Shown one piece after another: positions 54,463-64,000 of a stretch of 64,000 nucleotides of DNA (its first letter is position 1; each line of letters begins with the position of its first letter). The stretch is taken from the NCBI GenBank assembly GCA_018110925.1, contig JAGAZJ010000025.1, forward strand, positions 1-64,000, given 5' to 3'. A program made the position numbers and the translations under genes. The stretch is from Oscillospiraceae bacterium. GTDB taxonomy: Bacteria > Bacillota > Clostridia > Oscillospirales > Ruminococcaceae. The notes under the pieces were generated by a model that was given only the letters and a program-made list of their open reading frames with translations, ran no database searches and was not told the origin of the DNA.

Positions 54463-55686
54463 GTGAAGTCTTTAAAACTGTTCTCACTTGCTCTGTGCGT
54501 GATAGCCATGAGCTCGTGTGATATCGGTGAAAAGGTAAATGATTTTATAGATGCAGATACCAACATAGGAATGAACGCCCCTGCTGTCGGTTCGATAACG
54601 TCGGTCACCAACGCTGAGACAGTGCCGACCACCACCGCAGAGGAGACCACGACCGAAGCACCCGTCGATATCATCGAGGAGAGAGCCGATGAGATAATAG
54701 CAGGCATGACCGCCGAGCAGAGGATAGGTCAGCTGTTGCTCGCCCGTGCCCCCGAAGACCCCGTGGGCGAGATGGAGAAATATCAGCTGGGCGGCTTTAC
54801 ATTCTATGCAAGGGATTTTGAGAACAGCGATCCCGAGAAATTCAAAGCCCTCACGGAGGATATATCGGGCAAGGCGGCGGTGCATCCTTTCTATGCTGTC
54901 GATGAGGAGGGCGGCTCTATCGTCAGGGTCAGCAAGTACAGGCAGTTCAGGGACGAGCCCTTCCCCTCTCCGCAGAAGACATTTGACAGGGGCGGCACGG
55001 AGCTTCTCGCCATAGACGGCAAGGAAAAGGCAGACCTGCTCCTTTCCGTTGGGCTCAACTTCAACCTTGCTCCCGTGGCGGACATTTCCATAAACGAGAC
55101 GAGCTATATCTATCCCAGAACCATAGGCGAGGGGGCGGACGATACCGCAGATGCCATAAGCATGATAGTCCACACCGCCAACGAGAACGGCCTTGCGTCC
55201 TGCCTGAAGCACTTTCCCGGCTACGGTGAGAATACCGATACCCATAAGGATATGGCACACGACGACAGAGAGCTGTATGAGTTCTACAACCGTGATTTCA
55301 AGGCGTTCTCGGCAGGCATAGAGGCGGATGAGGACAGAGTCCCCGCCGTTATGGTCGGCCATACCATATATGACAGCATAGACCCCGATGCGCCTGCATC
55401 GCTGTCTGTCAAGATACATGAGATACTGCGCCACAAGCTGGGCTTCTCCGGCGTGGCGGTCACCGATGACCTCGGCATGGACGCCATCACAAAGTATGTC
55501 ACGGGGGACTCGGTGTATGTGGCGGCTGTCCTTGCAGGAAATGACCTGCTCTGCGTCACCGATTACCGGGCGGCATATGATGACCTTATGGCGGCATATG
55601 AGGACGGCACTCTCACGGATGAAGAGATAGGTACGCATCTTCACAGGATCATCGTGATGAAGCTGCAGTACGGCATTATTGAATAA
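54463..55686 (+). CDS. GH3 lipoprotein, NagZ-like beta-N-acetylhexosaminidase
   Basis: 407 residues. Starts with GTG at 54463, which has GGAGG 8 nt upstream and gives a clean signal peptide with lipobox (AMSSC, Cys 19); the ATG at 54433 does not. A Thr/Glu linker is followed by a GH3 barrel: YAVDEEGG, KHFPGYGENTDTH (the NagZ Asp-His acid/base loop), and VTDDLGMDAI with the nucleophile Asp. In Firmicutes such enzymes trim N-acetylglucosamine from muropeptides during wall turnover. First gene before era. Confidence 0.87.
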   Translation: MKSLKLFSLALCVIAMSSCDIGEKVNDFIDADTNIGMNAPAVGSITSVTNAETVPTTTAEETTTEAPVDIIEERADEIIAGMTAEQRIGQLLLARAPEDPVGEMEKYQLGGFTFYARDFENSDPEKFKALTEDISGKAAVHPFYAVDEEGGSIVRVSKYRQFRDEPFPSPQKTFDRGGTELLAIDGKEKADLLLSVGLNFNLAPVADISINETSYIYPRTIGEGADDTADAISMIVHTANENGLASCLKHFPGYGENTDTHKDMAHDDRELYEFYNRDFKAFSAGIEADEDRVPAVMVGHTIYDSIDPDAPASLSVKIHEILRHKLGFSGVAVTDDLGMDAITKYVTGDSVYVAAVLAGNDLLCVTDYRAAYDDLMAAYEDGTLTDEEIGTHLHRIIVMKLQYGIIE

Positions 55687-55717
55687 GGAGCATGACGGCA
55701 CAGCCGTCGGTGGATAT

Positions 55718-56620
55718 ATGACAAGATCAGTTTTTGCGGCGATAACAGGCAGGCCCAATTCGGGCAAATCCTCACTTATAAATGCGCTCGTCGGTGAAAA
55801 GATAGCTATGGTCACAGATAAGCCGCAGACCACACGCACCAAGATAACGGGCGTGCTGACGAGGGGCGAGACACAGTTCGTCTTCATCGACACTCCCGGC
55901 ATACACAAGTCTCACAACAAGCTGGGCAAGCATATGAACAAGGCTGTGAGAGACGCTGTTGCGGATATCGATGCAGTGATATATATGGCTGACGTCACAA
56001 GAAAGATAAGCGAGATAGACGTGACCACTCTGCAAAACTACACAGCCGCAGGAGTTCCCGTGATACTCGTCCTCAACAAGACGGACCTTTGTACGGACAA
56101 GTCCGTCATTGCAGAGAGGATACAGGAATTCTCGGAGATATGTGAGTACAGGGATGTCATTCCCCTCAGCGTAAAGCAGAACGACGGTACAGACATACTC
56201 ATGAACGACATAGAGGAGCTTGCGGCGCCAGGCCCCCACTATTTCCCCGATGACAAGGTCACAGACCAGCCTGAAAAGGCTCTCATGGCGGAGATGATAA
56301 GGGAAAAGGTGATGCAGCTCACCTATGATGAGATACCCCACGGCATCGCCGTGGTGATAGACACCCTTGACGAGAGCACCACAAGAGCGGGTGAGGATAT
56401 AATGAACGTCTCCGCCATAATCTACTGCGAACAGCAGTCCCACAAGGGCATGGTCATAGGCAAGGGCGGCGCTCTGCTCAAAAAGGCGGGCTCCCTTGCC
56501 CGTGAGGAGCTTGAATCATTTTTCAGGATAAAGGTGAACCTCAAGCTATGGGTCAAGGTCAAGGAGGACTGGCGCAACAACGAGAGCCTTATAAAGAATT
56601 TCGGGCTTGACAACAACTGA
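55718..56620 (+). CDS. era: GTPase Era
   Basis: 300 residues. Ribosome-assembly GTPase binding 16S rRNA. G1 GRPNSGKSS, G2 KPQTTRTKITG, G3 DTPG, G4 NKTD, G5 (SVKQ), then the C-terminal KH domain with KGMVIGKGG and KVNLKLWVKVK. ATG 55718 chosen by homology; ribosome site (GGTGG) is weak, consistent with coupling to GH3, which ends 31 nt upstream. Confidence 0.97.
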   Translation: MTRSVFAAITGRPNSGKSSLINALVGEKIAMVTDKPQTTRTKITGVLTRGETQFVFIDTPGIHKSHNKLGKHMNKAVRDAVADIDAVIYMADVTRKISEIDVTTLQNYTAAGVPVILVLNKTDLCTDKSVIAERIQEFSEICEYRDVIPLSVKQNDGTDILMNDIEELAAPGPHYFPDDKVTDQPEKALMAEMIREKVMQLTYDEIPHGIAVVIDTLDESTTRAGEDIMNVSAIIYCEQQSHKGMVIGKGGALLKKAGSLAREELESFFRIKVNLKLWVKVKEDWRNNESLIKNFGLDNN

Positions 56621-56621
56621 T

Positions 56622-57389
56622 ATGAGCGACCCCAAAAAAATGATAACGACCGATGCTGTCGTTATCTCACGCAGGGAAGCAGGCGACAGCGGCTTTTATC
56701 TCACCGTGCTGTCACCGGATATGGGGCTTCTTGACGTGACGGTGAGAGGGGCAAAGAAATACGGTGCGTCCAACAGCGCCGCATCACAGCTCTTTTCCTG
56801 TTCACGGCTCTGCCTGTCGCAGAGCAAGGGGCGCTACTACATAAACAGCAGTGAGCCTGTGCGTTCCTTTTACGGGCTCAGGCTCGATATACAGAAGCTC
56901 GCCCTCGCCTCATACTTCGCCCAGATCGTGTCTCACACCGTGACCGAGAACCAGACCGCAAACGATGTGTACAGGCTGTTCACTAACAGTCTGTATATGC
57001 TGTCCGAGAGGTCTGCACCCTGTGGATTTGTCAAGTTCGTCTTTGAGATGAGGATATGCGCCGACCTCGGCCTCATGCCGGGGCTGATAGGCTGTGCGGA
57101 TTGCTACCGCACGGAGCCAAAGATGTATTTTCTCATAAAAGAGGGGATACTCCTCTGCCCGAAGGATGCGCATATCAGGGTGGTCTATGACAGCCCCGAC
57201 AACGTGATGCTCACCGCAGGCATGATAGAGGCGCTTCGCCATGTGTGCCTGTCGGAGATGGAGAAGATATTCAGCTTCAGGGTATCCGATGAAGCCCTTG
57301 TAAGGCTCGGTGACGTCAGCGAGAGATATATATGCTATCATATGGGCAGACATTTCGACACACTTGATTTTTACAGATCACTACAATAA
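56622..57389 (+). CDS. recO: DNA repair protein RecO
   Basis: 255 residues. Recombination mediator that loads RecA with RecF/RecR. N-terminal OB fold (DAVVISRREAGDSGFYLTVLSPDMG), and a later zinc-finger-like ICADLGLMPGLIGCADC and ILLCPKDA. Starts one base after the era stop. Sequence similarity across RecO is low, but the era-recO order is standard in Firmicutes. Confidence 0.92.
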   Translation: MSDPKKMITTDAVVISRREAGDSGFYLTVLSPDMGLLDVTVRGAKKYGASNSAASQLFSCSRLCLSQSKGRYYINSSEPVRSFYGLRLDIQKLALASYFAQIVSHTVTENQTANDVYRLFTNSLYMLSERSAPCGFVKFVFEMRICADLGLMPGLIGCADCYRTEPKMYFLIKEGILLCPKDAHIRVVYDSPDNVMLTAGMIEALRHVCLSEMEKIFSFRVSDEALVRLGDVSERYICYHMGRHFDTLDFYRSLQ

Positions 57390-57400
57390 GGATATATATA

Positions 57401-59782
57401 ATGAACAGATATTACAGAACTCTCGAGCTTGACAAGATACTGTCAAGCCTTGAGGGTTATGCTGAAAACGAAGAGACAAAGTCTATGATAAGGGCGCTCA
57501 CGCCCGAAACAGACCTTGACACCGTGAAACGTGAGATGCAGAAGACATCCGACGCATTCGCACTTGCCCTCAAAAACGGCAGAGCGCCTTCATATGCGTT
57601 CAAGGATGTGAGACCCTTCCTGCAAAGGGCGGTGTCGGGCTCATCCCTGTCCATGCGTGAGCTTCTCGACATGGCGACTATGCTCAGACAGATCTCCGCC
57701 ATGTACGATTACCGCAGAGACTCACAGTCGGAGGATACATCACTCGATGAGCTTTTTCTCTCGCTCTCGCCGCAGCAGTGGCTCGAAAACAAGATAAGAA
57801 ACGCCATACTCAGCGAGGATGAGATAGCCGATACTGCCAGCACCGAGCTTGCGGACATAAGGCGTAAGATAGCCAGGGCGGGTCTCAGGATAAGAGAGAG
57901 CATCGACAAGATGCTGAAGTCCGCCGATGTGCAGAAGACACTTATGGAAAACATCGTCACCGTGCGTGACGGCAGATACGTCATCCCCGTAAAGGCAGAG
58001 TTCAAGGGACAGGTCAGGGGCATAGTCCATGCCGCATCCGCATCGGGTTCCACACTGTTTATCGAGCCCGAGGCGGTCGTTGAGGCAAACAACGACATAA
58101 GAGTGCTCGAGGGCATGGAAAAGGCGGAGATAGAGCGCATACTGGCTGAGCTTTCCTCCGATGTAGCTTCCGTGGCGGACGGTGTCCGCAGAGACTATGA
58201 GACCTGTGCGGAGCTGCTTCTCTACTTTGCGAAGGCAGAGCTTGCGGCGTCCATGAATGCAAGCGTGCCCGTGCTTTCGGATGACGGCGTGCTGGTGCTC
58301 AGACGGGCAAGGCATCCGCTCCTTGACCCTGCTACCGCAGTCCCCGTGGATATATCCATAGGCGAACAGTGCAGTGCGCTGGTGGTGACAGGCCCGAATA
58401 CAGGCGGCAAGACCGTGCTTCTGAAGACCGCAGGGCTTCTTACGGCAATGGCGATGTGCGGCCTTATGATACCCGCATCCGACGGGTCAAGGATATCGGT
58501 CTTTGACAATATACTGGTGGATATCGGCGATATGCAGAGCATAGAGGAGAGCCTTTCCACATTCTCCTCACACATGAGCAATATCGTGAATATACTCAGA
58601 AAAGCCGATGAACGTTCGCTGGTGCTGCTCGACGAGCTTGGCGGCGGCACAGACCCCGTTGAGGGAGCGGCGCTCGCCATAGCGGTCATAGATAAACTGC
58701 TCTCGCAGGGCAGCAAGGTGTTTGTCACCACGCACTATCAGGAGCTGAAAGTATTCGCGCTTGAACGTGATGATGTGGAGAATGCCTCCTGCGAATTCGA
58801 TACAAAGACGCTCAGACCCACATACAGACTGATAGTGGGCTCTCCCGGAAAATCAAACGCCTTCTCCATATCGGCAAGACTGGGCATCCCCGAGGATGTC
58901 ATAGAGAACGCCAAGAGCATAGTGTCGGACAACAACGTGCGCTTTGAGGAAGCTGTGGCGAACCTTGAAGCGGCGAGAACGGAGCTTGTCAGACAGACAG
59001 CCGAGCTTGAACGTCTGAGACGTGAGAACGAGGAACTGCTGAAAGAGAACGAGCGTGAGCGTGAAGCCCTTGCGGCAGGCAGGGATGCAGAGCTTGAAAA
59101 GGCAAGGGTAAAGGCGATGCAGATCATTGAGAACTGCCGCATGGAGTCAGACAGGCTGCTCGATGAGCTTTCCGACATAAGAAAGGAAAAGAACAGGGAG
59201 GAGTTCGAGCGCCGTGCGTCAGCGGCAAAGTCCGCCGCAAGGGGCGCCCTCGACCGTATGTACAACGAGGCGAACCCTGTCGTCAAGCGCGAGGTCAAGG
59301 AGTACAAGCCCCCCAGACCCTATAAGAGAGGGGACAGGGTGCTCGTCACCGACATAAACAAGAACGGCATACTTGCAAGCGACCCCGACAGCTCCGGAAA
59401 TGTGTTCGTACATATCGGCGTGATGAAGACAAAGACCAATATCACACATCTGCGCCTTGTGGAAGCGGAAAAGACAGAGCCCAAGAAAAAGACAAGGAAC
59501 GTATCCCGTGCGCAGGTGTCGGGCAAGACGGAGAGAAAAAGCTCTCTGGAGCTGGATATAAGGGGATATGCGGTTGACGAGGGCGTTATGGAGGTCGATA
59601 TGTTCATCGACAATGCCGTGATGCTGGGCGCGGGCATAGTCACCATAATCCACGGCAAGGGCACAGGTCTTCTGCGTCAGGGCATACAGCGCCATCTGAA
59701 GTCAAATCCGTCGGTCAAGTCCTTCCGTGACGGCGTTTACGGCGAGGGCGAGAACGGTGTTACCATAGTTGAGTTAAAATAG
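57401..59782 (+). CDS. mutS2: Endonuclease MutS2
   Basis: 793 residues. Walker A GPNTGGKT (331-338), [31 protein letters not shown] (Walker B), [13 protein letters not shown], a long coiled coil and a C-terminal Smr nuclease domain (~715-793: [24 protein letters not shown]). Acts on recombination intermediates and collided ribosomes. Follows recO at 11 nt. Confidence 0.96.
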   Translation: MNRYYRTLELDKILSSLEGYAENEETKSMIRALTPETDLDTVKREMQKTSDAFALALKNGRAPSYAFKDVRPFLQRAVSGSSLSMRELLDMATMLRQISAMYDYRRDSQSEDTSLDELFLSLSPQQWLENKIRNAILSEDEIADTASTELADIRRKIARAGLRIRESIDKMLKSADVQKTLMENIVTVRDGRYVIPVKAEFKGQVRGIVHAASASGSTLFIEPEAVVEANNDIRVLEGMEKAEIERILAELSSDVASVADGVRRDYETCAELLLYFAKAELAASMNASVPVLSDDGVLVLRRARHPLLDPATAVPVDISIGEQCSALVVTGPNTGGKTVLLKTAGLLTAMAMCGLMIPASDGSRISVFDNILVDIGDMQSIEESLSTFSSHMSNIVNILRKADERSLVLLDELGGGTDPVEGAALAIAVIDKLLSQGSKVFVTTHYQELKVFALERDDVENASCEFDTKTLRPTYRLIVGSPGKSNAFSISARLGIPEDVIENAKSIVSDNNVRFEEAVANLEAARTELVRQTAELERLRRENEELLKENEREREALAAGRDAELEKARVKAMQIIENCRMESDRLLDELSDIRKEKNREEFERRASAAKSAARGALDRMYNEANPVVKREVKEYKPPRPYKRGDRVLVTDINKNGILASDPDSSGNVFVHIGVMKTKTNITHLRLVEAEKTEPKKKTRNVSRAQVSGKTERKSSLELDIRGYAVDEGVMEVDMFIDNAVMLGAGIVTIIHGKGTGLLRQGIQRHLKSNPSVKSFRDGVYGEGENGVTIVELK

Positions 59783-59795
59783 GGAGGTCATCTTT

Positions 59796-60722
59796 ATGGC
59801 TGGCAGAATTTCCGAAATGGTAAATATCTCTGTTCTGCAGCAGTTGCAGGACGGCTTTGCGGACTCCACCGGCATAGCGCTGGTGGCTGTTGACCCCGAC
59901 GGCACACCCGTTACCAAGCGCAGTAACTTCAATGAGTATTACCTCAGATACAAAAAAGGGGACAGCTATGATATCTCCGCAGGTTCAAGAGCGGTACAGA
60001 GCGGCAGGTCTGTGGTCTATACCAACAGTCTCGGCCTGCTTGAATTCGTGGTGCCCGTCATCATAGGCGGTGAGTGCGTGGGGTATTTCTTCGGCGGAGA
60101 GGTCATGGCGGACAACTCCGACAACGAGATGTTGAAGCGCATAGTCAGGGAACTCCATGTGGGTGAGAGCGAGTTTTTTGCGGCGGCGGCAAAGGTGCCC
60201 GTCCTGCCGAAGGACCGTGTTCAGGCGGCGGCAGGCTTTTTGCAGATGATGGCTGACCATGTTGTCAGCAAGGTAGTCTTTGCAAACAAGGCTGACAGCG
60301 GCGAGACCGTTCAGAAGATAAGAGAGCTTGCCGACAGGAACTATCAGATAAATACCGAGATAGAAAAGAAGCTGACGGAGCTTTCCGAACTGTCCTCAAA
60401 GTGCGCCACCGAGGTCAAGACCGCAGGGGAGACCGTCAAGGTGATACAGGATATCGCTCTGAATACAAGGATACTCGGCTTCAATGCATCTATCGAGGCT
60501 TCAAGGGCTAAGGAGAGCGGCAAGGGCTTCGGCGTTATCGCACAGGAGGTCAGGACGCTTGCTGACACGTCAAAGAGCTCCGCTGACAAGATAGGCGCAG
60601 GCATAAAGGTGCTCAGCGGCTTCACAAAACAGCTCGGCGACGAGACAAGGGATACCGACAAGCTGGTGAGAAAGAACAGGGAGAACATAGAGGAGTTCAA
60701 GCGGCTCATAAAGGATATATGA
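59796..60722 (+). CDS. Cytoplasmic chemoreceptor with PocR-like sensor domain
   Basis: 308 residues, no membrane segment. An N-terminal PocR-like ligand domain (~10-165: [34 protein letters not shown]) is joined to a very short MCP signalling hairpin (~190-308) holding only the CheW/CheA tip ([20 protein letters not shown] and [11 protein letters not shown]). The methylation helices are mostly missing. In the PocR-like domain the usual cysteine positions appear replaced (e.g. [14 protein letters not shown]). Good GGGAGGT before the ATG and 13 nt after mutS2. Could feed the CheY-CheC-CheD genes at 16267-17789. Confidence 0.85.
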   Translation: MAGRISEMVNISVLQQLQDGFADSTGIALVAVDPDGTPVTKRSNFNEYYLRYKKGDSYDISAGSRAVQSGRSVVYTNSLGLLEFVVPVIIGGECVGYFFGGEVMADNSDNEMLKRIVRELHVGESEFFAAAAKVPVLPKDRVQAAAGFLQMMADHVVSKVVFANKADSGETVQKIRELADRNYQINTEIEKKLTELSELSSKCATEVKTAGETVKVIQDIALNTRILGFNASIEASRAKESGKGFGVIAQEVRTLADTSKSSADKIGAGIKVLSGFTKQLGDETRDTDKLVRKNRENIEEFKRLIKDI

Positions 60723-60733
60723 CGTGACTTTTG

Positions 60734-60763
60734 CGGCTCGGGTCATAATGACACGAGCCGTTG
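60734..60763 (+). terminator. Weak terminator after the chemoreceptor gene
   Basis: 7-bp stem CGGCTCG / CGAGCCG, a mismatch, then 4 bp around a TAA loop; tail TTGTAAAT. Confidence 0.6.
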
Positions 60764-60783
60764 TAAATATCGCAAAAAACGAT

Positions 60784-60812
60784 TGGAAAATTATATCATT
60801 TTGTTATACAAT
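60784..60812 (+). promoter_or_regulatory. Promoter of uxuAB
   Basis: TTGGAA (60784-60789), 17-bp spacer, TACAAT (60807-60812). Confidence 0.65.
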
Positions 60813-60846
60813 ACAACAGAATATTGAAATCATAAGGAGGTATCCT

Positions 60847-61920
60847 ATGAAGATGTCATTTCGCTGGTACGGCAGCGGCAACGACAGTGTTTCTCTCGCT
60901 CAGATAAAGCAGATCCCGGGTGTCACCGAGATCGTGTGGGCACTGCATGACAAGCAGCCCGGTGAGGTGTGGGAGAAGGACGAGATACAGCGTGTCAGGG
61001 ATGAGCTTGACGAATACGGCTTCGGCATGGAGGTAGTGGAGTCCGTAAACGTCCATGACGACATAAAGACAGGCGGCGGCGACCGTGATCTGTATATAGA
61101 GAACTACAAGCAGACCCTGAGAAACCTTGCCGAATTCGGTGTCAAGGTAGTCTGCTACAATTTCATGCCCGTTTTCGACTGGACAAGGACAGACCTTTTC
61201 CATCCGCTTCCCGACGGCTCAACCGCCCTCTATTACGAGAAGGACAAGATAATAGAGGATCCCAAGGCAATGGCTGAGTACATACTCAAAGAGTGCAAGG
61301 GCTACACCATGCCCGGCTGGGAGCCAGAAAGAATGGAGCGCCTGACAGAGCTTTTCGCACTGTATAAGGACGTGGACAAGGAAAAGCTCTGGGCTAATCT
61401 CAAATATTTCCTGGAGCAGATAATGCCCGTGTGTCACGAGTGTGACATCAAAATGGCGATACATCCCGATGATCCCCCATGGGATATCTTCGGCCTGCCC
61501 AGGCTCATAGTGGATGAAGCATCTGTTGACAGGTTTTTGCATATGGTGGACGATCCCTATAACTGTCTCACTCTCTGCTCAGGTTCGCTGGGCTCCAATC
61601 CCAAGAACACAGTAGCGGATATAGTTGCAAAGTACTGCGACAGGATCGCCTTTGCGCATATCAGAAACGTAAAGCACTATGACAACGGCGATTTCAGTGA
61701 AGTGTCACACAGGGACTGCGACGGTGATGTGGGCATCCTCGATATCATAAGGGCATACCATGACAACGGCTTTGACGGATATATCCGTCCCGACCACGGC
61801 AGACACATCTGGGGCGAGAAGTGCCGCCCCGGCTACGGCCTTTATGACAGAGCCCTCGGCATAATGTATATACTCGGTGCATGGGATATGCTCGACAAAC
61901 TCTCGGGAGGCAGAAAATGA
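60847..61920 (+). CDS. uxuA: Mannonate dehydratase
   Basis: 357 residues. Dehydrates D-mannonate to 2-keto-3-deoxygluconate in hexuronate (glucuronate) breakdown. Typical MKMSFRWYGSGNDSVSLAQIKQIPG start, GVKVVCYNFMPVFDWTRTDL, IHPDDPPW and the late DGYIRPDHGR. ATG 60847 has AAGGAGG 6 nt upstream; the frame begins earlier but the extra ~40 residues do not match. uxuB overlaps by 4 bases (ATGA). Confidence 0.97.
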   Translation: MKMSFRWYGSGNDSVSLAQIKQIPGVTEIVWALHDKQPGEVWEKDEIQRVRDELDEYGFGMEVVESVNVHDDIKTGGGDRDLYIENYKQTLRNLAEFGVKVVCYNFMPVFDWTRTDLFHPLPDGSTALYYEKDKIIEDPKAMAEYILKECKGYTMPGWEPERMERLTELFALYKDVDKEKLWANLKYFLEQIMPVCHECDIKMAIHPDDPPWDIFGLPRLIVDEASVDRFLHMVDDPYNCLTLCSGSLGSNPKNTVADIVAKYCDRIAFAHIRNVKHYDNGDFSEVSHRDCDGDVGILDIIRAYHDNGFDGYIRPDHGRHIWGEKCRPGYGLYDRALGIMYILGAWDMLDKLSGGRK

Positions 61921-63527
61921 AGCTCACACTTGACGGAATAAAGAATGAAGGGGCTCTCTGGCGTGAGAAGGGCTTTGTTACGCCCGATTTCGACATAGAC
62001 AAGATGCGCCTTGCCACAAAGAACGCACCCGAGTGGATACACATCGGTGCAGGAAACATATTCAGAGGATATATCGCACGCCTTGCGGATGAGCTTATCA
62101 GAAACGGCGAGATGCAGAGCGGTATCATCGCCGCTGAGTGTTTCAGCAGAGAGCCCCTTGAAAGAATGTACGACCCCTTTGACAATATGGTGCTGCTGGT
62201 GGGTCTTCGTGCCAGCGGTGACAAGTACCTGCGAGTGATAGGCAGTATCGCAGAGGCTGAGGCGGCTGTCGGCGACGGCTTTGAGAGACTTAAAGAAGCC
62301 GCACGCTCCGACTCTTTGAAGATGATATCCTTCACCATAACCGAAAAGGGCTATGCGTACAGCGATATGGACGGCAACATCCTCGACAGCGCTAAGCGTG
62401 ATATCGAGGGCGGTACAGAGGGCGACCTCTCCACCGCTATGGGCAAGACCGCTTCGCTTCTCTATGAGAGATTCAAGGCAGGGGCAAAGCCCATTGCCGT
62501 TGTCAGCATGGATAACTGCAGCAGGAACGGCGAGAAGCTTCGTGACGGTGTAATGTTCATCGTCAACGGCTGGCACAGGAACGGTTTTGTGACCGATGAA
62601 TTCGTTGCCTATGTGAGCGACACCAACAGGGTGTCGTTCCCCTGGAGCATGATAGACAAGATAACTCCCCGACCCGATGCAGAGGTGGGGAAGGAGCTCG
62701 CACAGCTTGGCATAGAGGGCATGGAGCCCGTCAAGACCGCTATCGGCACGTTCATAGCACCCTATGTCAATGCCGAGATGCCCGAATATCTCGTCATCGA
62801 GGACAACTTCCCCAACGGCAGACCGCCCCTCGAAAAAGCGGGTGTATACCTCACCGACAGGGATACCGTCAACAAGGCTGAGAGAATGAAGGTCATGACC
62901 TGTCTCAATCCTCTGCATACCGCACTGGCAGTGTTCGGTTGCCTGCTCGGCTTCACCAAGATAGCAGACGAGATGAACGATGCGGCACTGAAAAAGCTGG
63001 TGTATTCACTGGGCTATGACGAGGGTCTGCCCGTTGTTACCGACCCTGTTATAATCCGTCCCGAGGACTTCCTCAAGGAAGTGCTCACAGAGAGACTGCC
63101 CAACCCCAGCCTGCCCGACACGCCGCAGAGGATAGCCACCGATACCTCGCAGAAGATACCCATTCGCTTCGGTGAGACCATCAAGGCGTATTCCGTAAGC
63201 GGCGGCGCTGAAAAGCTGGAGCTGATACCGCTCGTCATTGCGGCGTGGTTCAGATATCTTCTCGGTATCGACGATAACGGCATGGATATGGAGGTAAGCT
63301 CCGATCCTCTGCTCGACGAGCTGACCGCAAAGATAAAGCGCAGCTTCTTTGAAAGCACCCTCACCGATGCGGACAGAGCGGTGCTAAGGGATATACTCAC
63401 AAACAGCGCTCTCTTCGGTTCAGACCTTGTAAAGGCAGGCCTTGCCGACAAGATCATCGCCTACTTTGAGTCCATGCTCACGGTCGGCGCTGTCAGAAAG
63501 ACGCTTGAAAAGGCGCTCGGAATGTGA
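61917..63527 (+). CDS. uxuB: Fructuronate reductase (mannitol dehydrogenase family)
   Basis: 536 residues. NAD-dependent oxidoreductase turning D-fructuronate into D-mannonate, the step before UxuA. Long-chain mannitol dehydrogenase family marks: IHIGAGNIFRGYIA near the N-terminus, SMDNCSRNGEKLRD, and a C-terminal helical domain with KVMTCLNPLHTALAVFG. Start at 61917 overlaps uxuA (ATGA) and has GGGAGG upstream. Could also be a mannitol/altronate enzyme, but the pairing with uxuA settles it. Confidence 0.94.
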   Translation: MKLTLDGIKNEGALWREKGFVTPDFDIDKMRLATKNAPEWIHIGAGNIFRGYIARLADELIRNGEMQSGIIAAECFSREPLERMYDPFDNMVLLVGLRASGDKYLRVIGSIAEAEAAVGDGFERLKEAARSDSLKMISFTITEKGYAYSDMDGNILDSAKRDIEGGTEGDLSTAMGKTASLLYERFKAGAKPIAVVSMDNCSRNGEKLRDGVMFIVNGWHRNGFVTDEFVAYVSDTNRVSFPWSMIDKITPRPDAEVGKELAQLGIEGMEPVKTAIGTFIAPYVNAEMPEYLVIEDNFPNGRPPLEKAGVYLTDRDTVNKAERMKVMTCLNPLHTALAVFGCLLGFTKIADEMNDAALKKLVYSLGYDEGLPVVTDPVIIRPEDFLKEVLTERLPNPSLPDTPQRIATDTSQKIPIRFGETIKAYSVSGGAEKLELIPLVIAAWFRYLLGIDDNGMDMEVSSDPLLDELTAKIKRSFFESTLTDADRAVLRDILTNSALFGSDLVKAGLADKIIAYFESMLTVGAVRKTLEKALGM

Positions 63528-63543
63528 TGATCTGACCAACAGA

Positions 63544-63571
63544 AAGAGCCGATCCGAAAGGGTCGGCTCTT
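63544..63571. terminator. Convergent hairpin between uxuB and the AraC gene
   Basis: 12-bp stem with one G-U pair and a GAAA tetraloop; neither side has a strong T run. Confidence 0.7.
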
Positions 63572-63572
63572 G

Positions 63573-64000
63573 TCATACCAGCTCCGCAAGGGAGTGTTCA
63601 TCCGAGTACATATTGCGGTATCTGAGGGGCGTCATTCCCGTTAGCTTCTTGAAAGCCGCATTGAATGCGCTCTGAGAGGAAAAGCCGAGGGATTGTGTTA
63701 TCGCCGATATGGGGTAGTCGGAAAAAATGAGTATGTTCTGTGCGGTGGTTATCTTTGCTTTGAGTATGAATGCCTTGACGGTCTCGTTCATCTCCTTTGA
63801 GAAGAGCTTTGACAGATAACTGCTGTTTAGGTGCAGATAGTCCGCCACCTTACGGAGCGTCAGGGCCTCATGCAGGTTCTGATAGATGTATTCCACCGCA
63901 CGGCGCACATGGAGAGACACATTGTTCACCCTGATGTCCTTCATCCGCTGTGCGAAGTCGAGCTGCATCACCCCAAGCAGGTCAATGACCTCCTCCGGGG
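63573..64000 (-). CDS. AraC-family regulator (5' end beyond window)
   Basis: The frame is open to the window edge, so the N-terminal part is missing. The visible ~140 residues hold the AraC DNA-binding domain: HVRRAVEYIYQNLHEALTL, VADYLHLNSSYLSKLFSKE, and the second helix-turn-helix ending in FSSQSAFNAAFKKLTGMTPLRYR. Convergent with uxuAB and separated by a hairpin. It could regulate uxuAB, but position alone does not show this. Confidence 0.85.
   Translation of the reverse strand, partial: PEEVIDLLGVMQLDFAQRMKDIRVNNVSLHVRRAVEYIYQNLHEALTLRKVADYLHLNSSYLSKLFSKEMNETVKAFILKAKITTAQNILIFSDYPISAITQSLGFSSQSAFNAAFKKLTGMTPLRYRNMYSDEHSLAELV

Overview
The window looks like a low-to-moderate G+C, Gram-positive anaerobe of the Clostridia, most likely a Ruminococcus-like member of the Oscillospiraceae/Ruminococcaceae. 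Reasons: sigma-A promoters with 17-bp spacers and strong Shine-Dalgarno sequences, a T-box-like leader before pheS, hemZ, spoVS, an NfnAB-type transhydrogenase, lipid-anchored glycosidases including a GH26 mannanase, and a hexuronate (uxuAB) pathway. The assignment is an inference from gene content; there is no rRNA in the window.

Layout, left to right. 1-7.8 kb (minus): rpoB-rpoC from a dedicated promoter, with rpoC cut by the window edge. 8-10 kb (minus): a membrane GGDEF-EAL protein with its own promoter and terminator. 10-14.3 kb (minus): a four-gene unit with a small membrane protein, an amidohydrolase, a CBM35-GH26 mannanase lipoprotein and a DUF4349 lipoprotein, starting at a promoter that overlaps a palindrome. 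14.7-18.7 kb (plus): a G5-3D cell-wall protein, then cheY-cheC-cheD and a TtcA-like enzyme. 18.8-25.5 kb (plus): a YesM/YesN-type two-component pair, nfnA-nfnB and an RluA pseudouridine synthase. 25.5-29.6 kb: an AT-rich accessory island holding a truncated DUF262 gene, a twice-frameshifted gene and two paralogous lipoproteins with one and three copies of the same unrecognised domain.

29.6-34.1 kb (minus): pheS, an inserted membrane protein and pheT, behind a 300-nt T-box-like leader with a UUC specifier. 34.1-41.4 kb (minus): recJ-rel-MBL-hemZ-MBL. 41.4-46.8 kb (minus): a sirtuin, nadC, an aldose-epimerase-like protein, a zinc-ribbon membrane protein and a MATE exporter. 46.8-47.4 kb: a non-coding repeat zone with a 9-bp tandem array, leading into a TetR gene. 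48.1-50.2 kb (minus): a WYL regulator, ymdB and spoVS. 50.4-51.8 kb (plus): rpsF-ssb-rpsR. 51.8-54.3 kb (plus): an InlB-repeat surface protein behind an attenuator-like leader with a possible leader peptide. 54.4-60.7 kb (plus): a GH3 lipoprotein, era, recO, mutS2 and a small cytoplasmic chemoreceptor. 60.8-63.5 kb (plus): uxuA-uxuB, facing a partial AraC-family regulator.

Most of the window is housekeeping. Points deserving a second look are: the lipoprotein island, the 9-bp repeat array, a ~100-bp intergenic repeat present twice, the pheS leader with no canonical T-box core, the leader-peptide/attenuator before the InlB-repeat gene, the chemotaxis adaptation genes without a kinase nearby, and the large insertion in RpoC. 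I did not find a clear new defence or mobile system.
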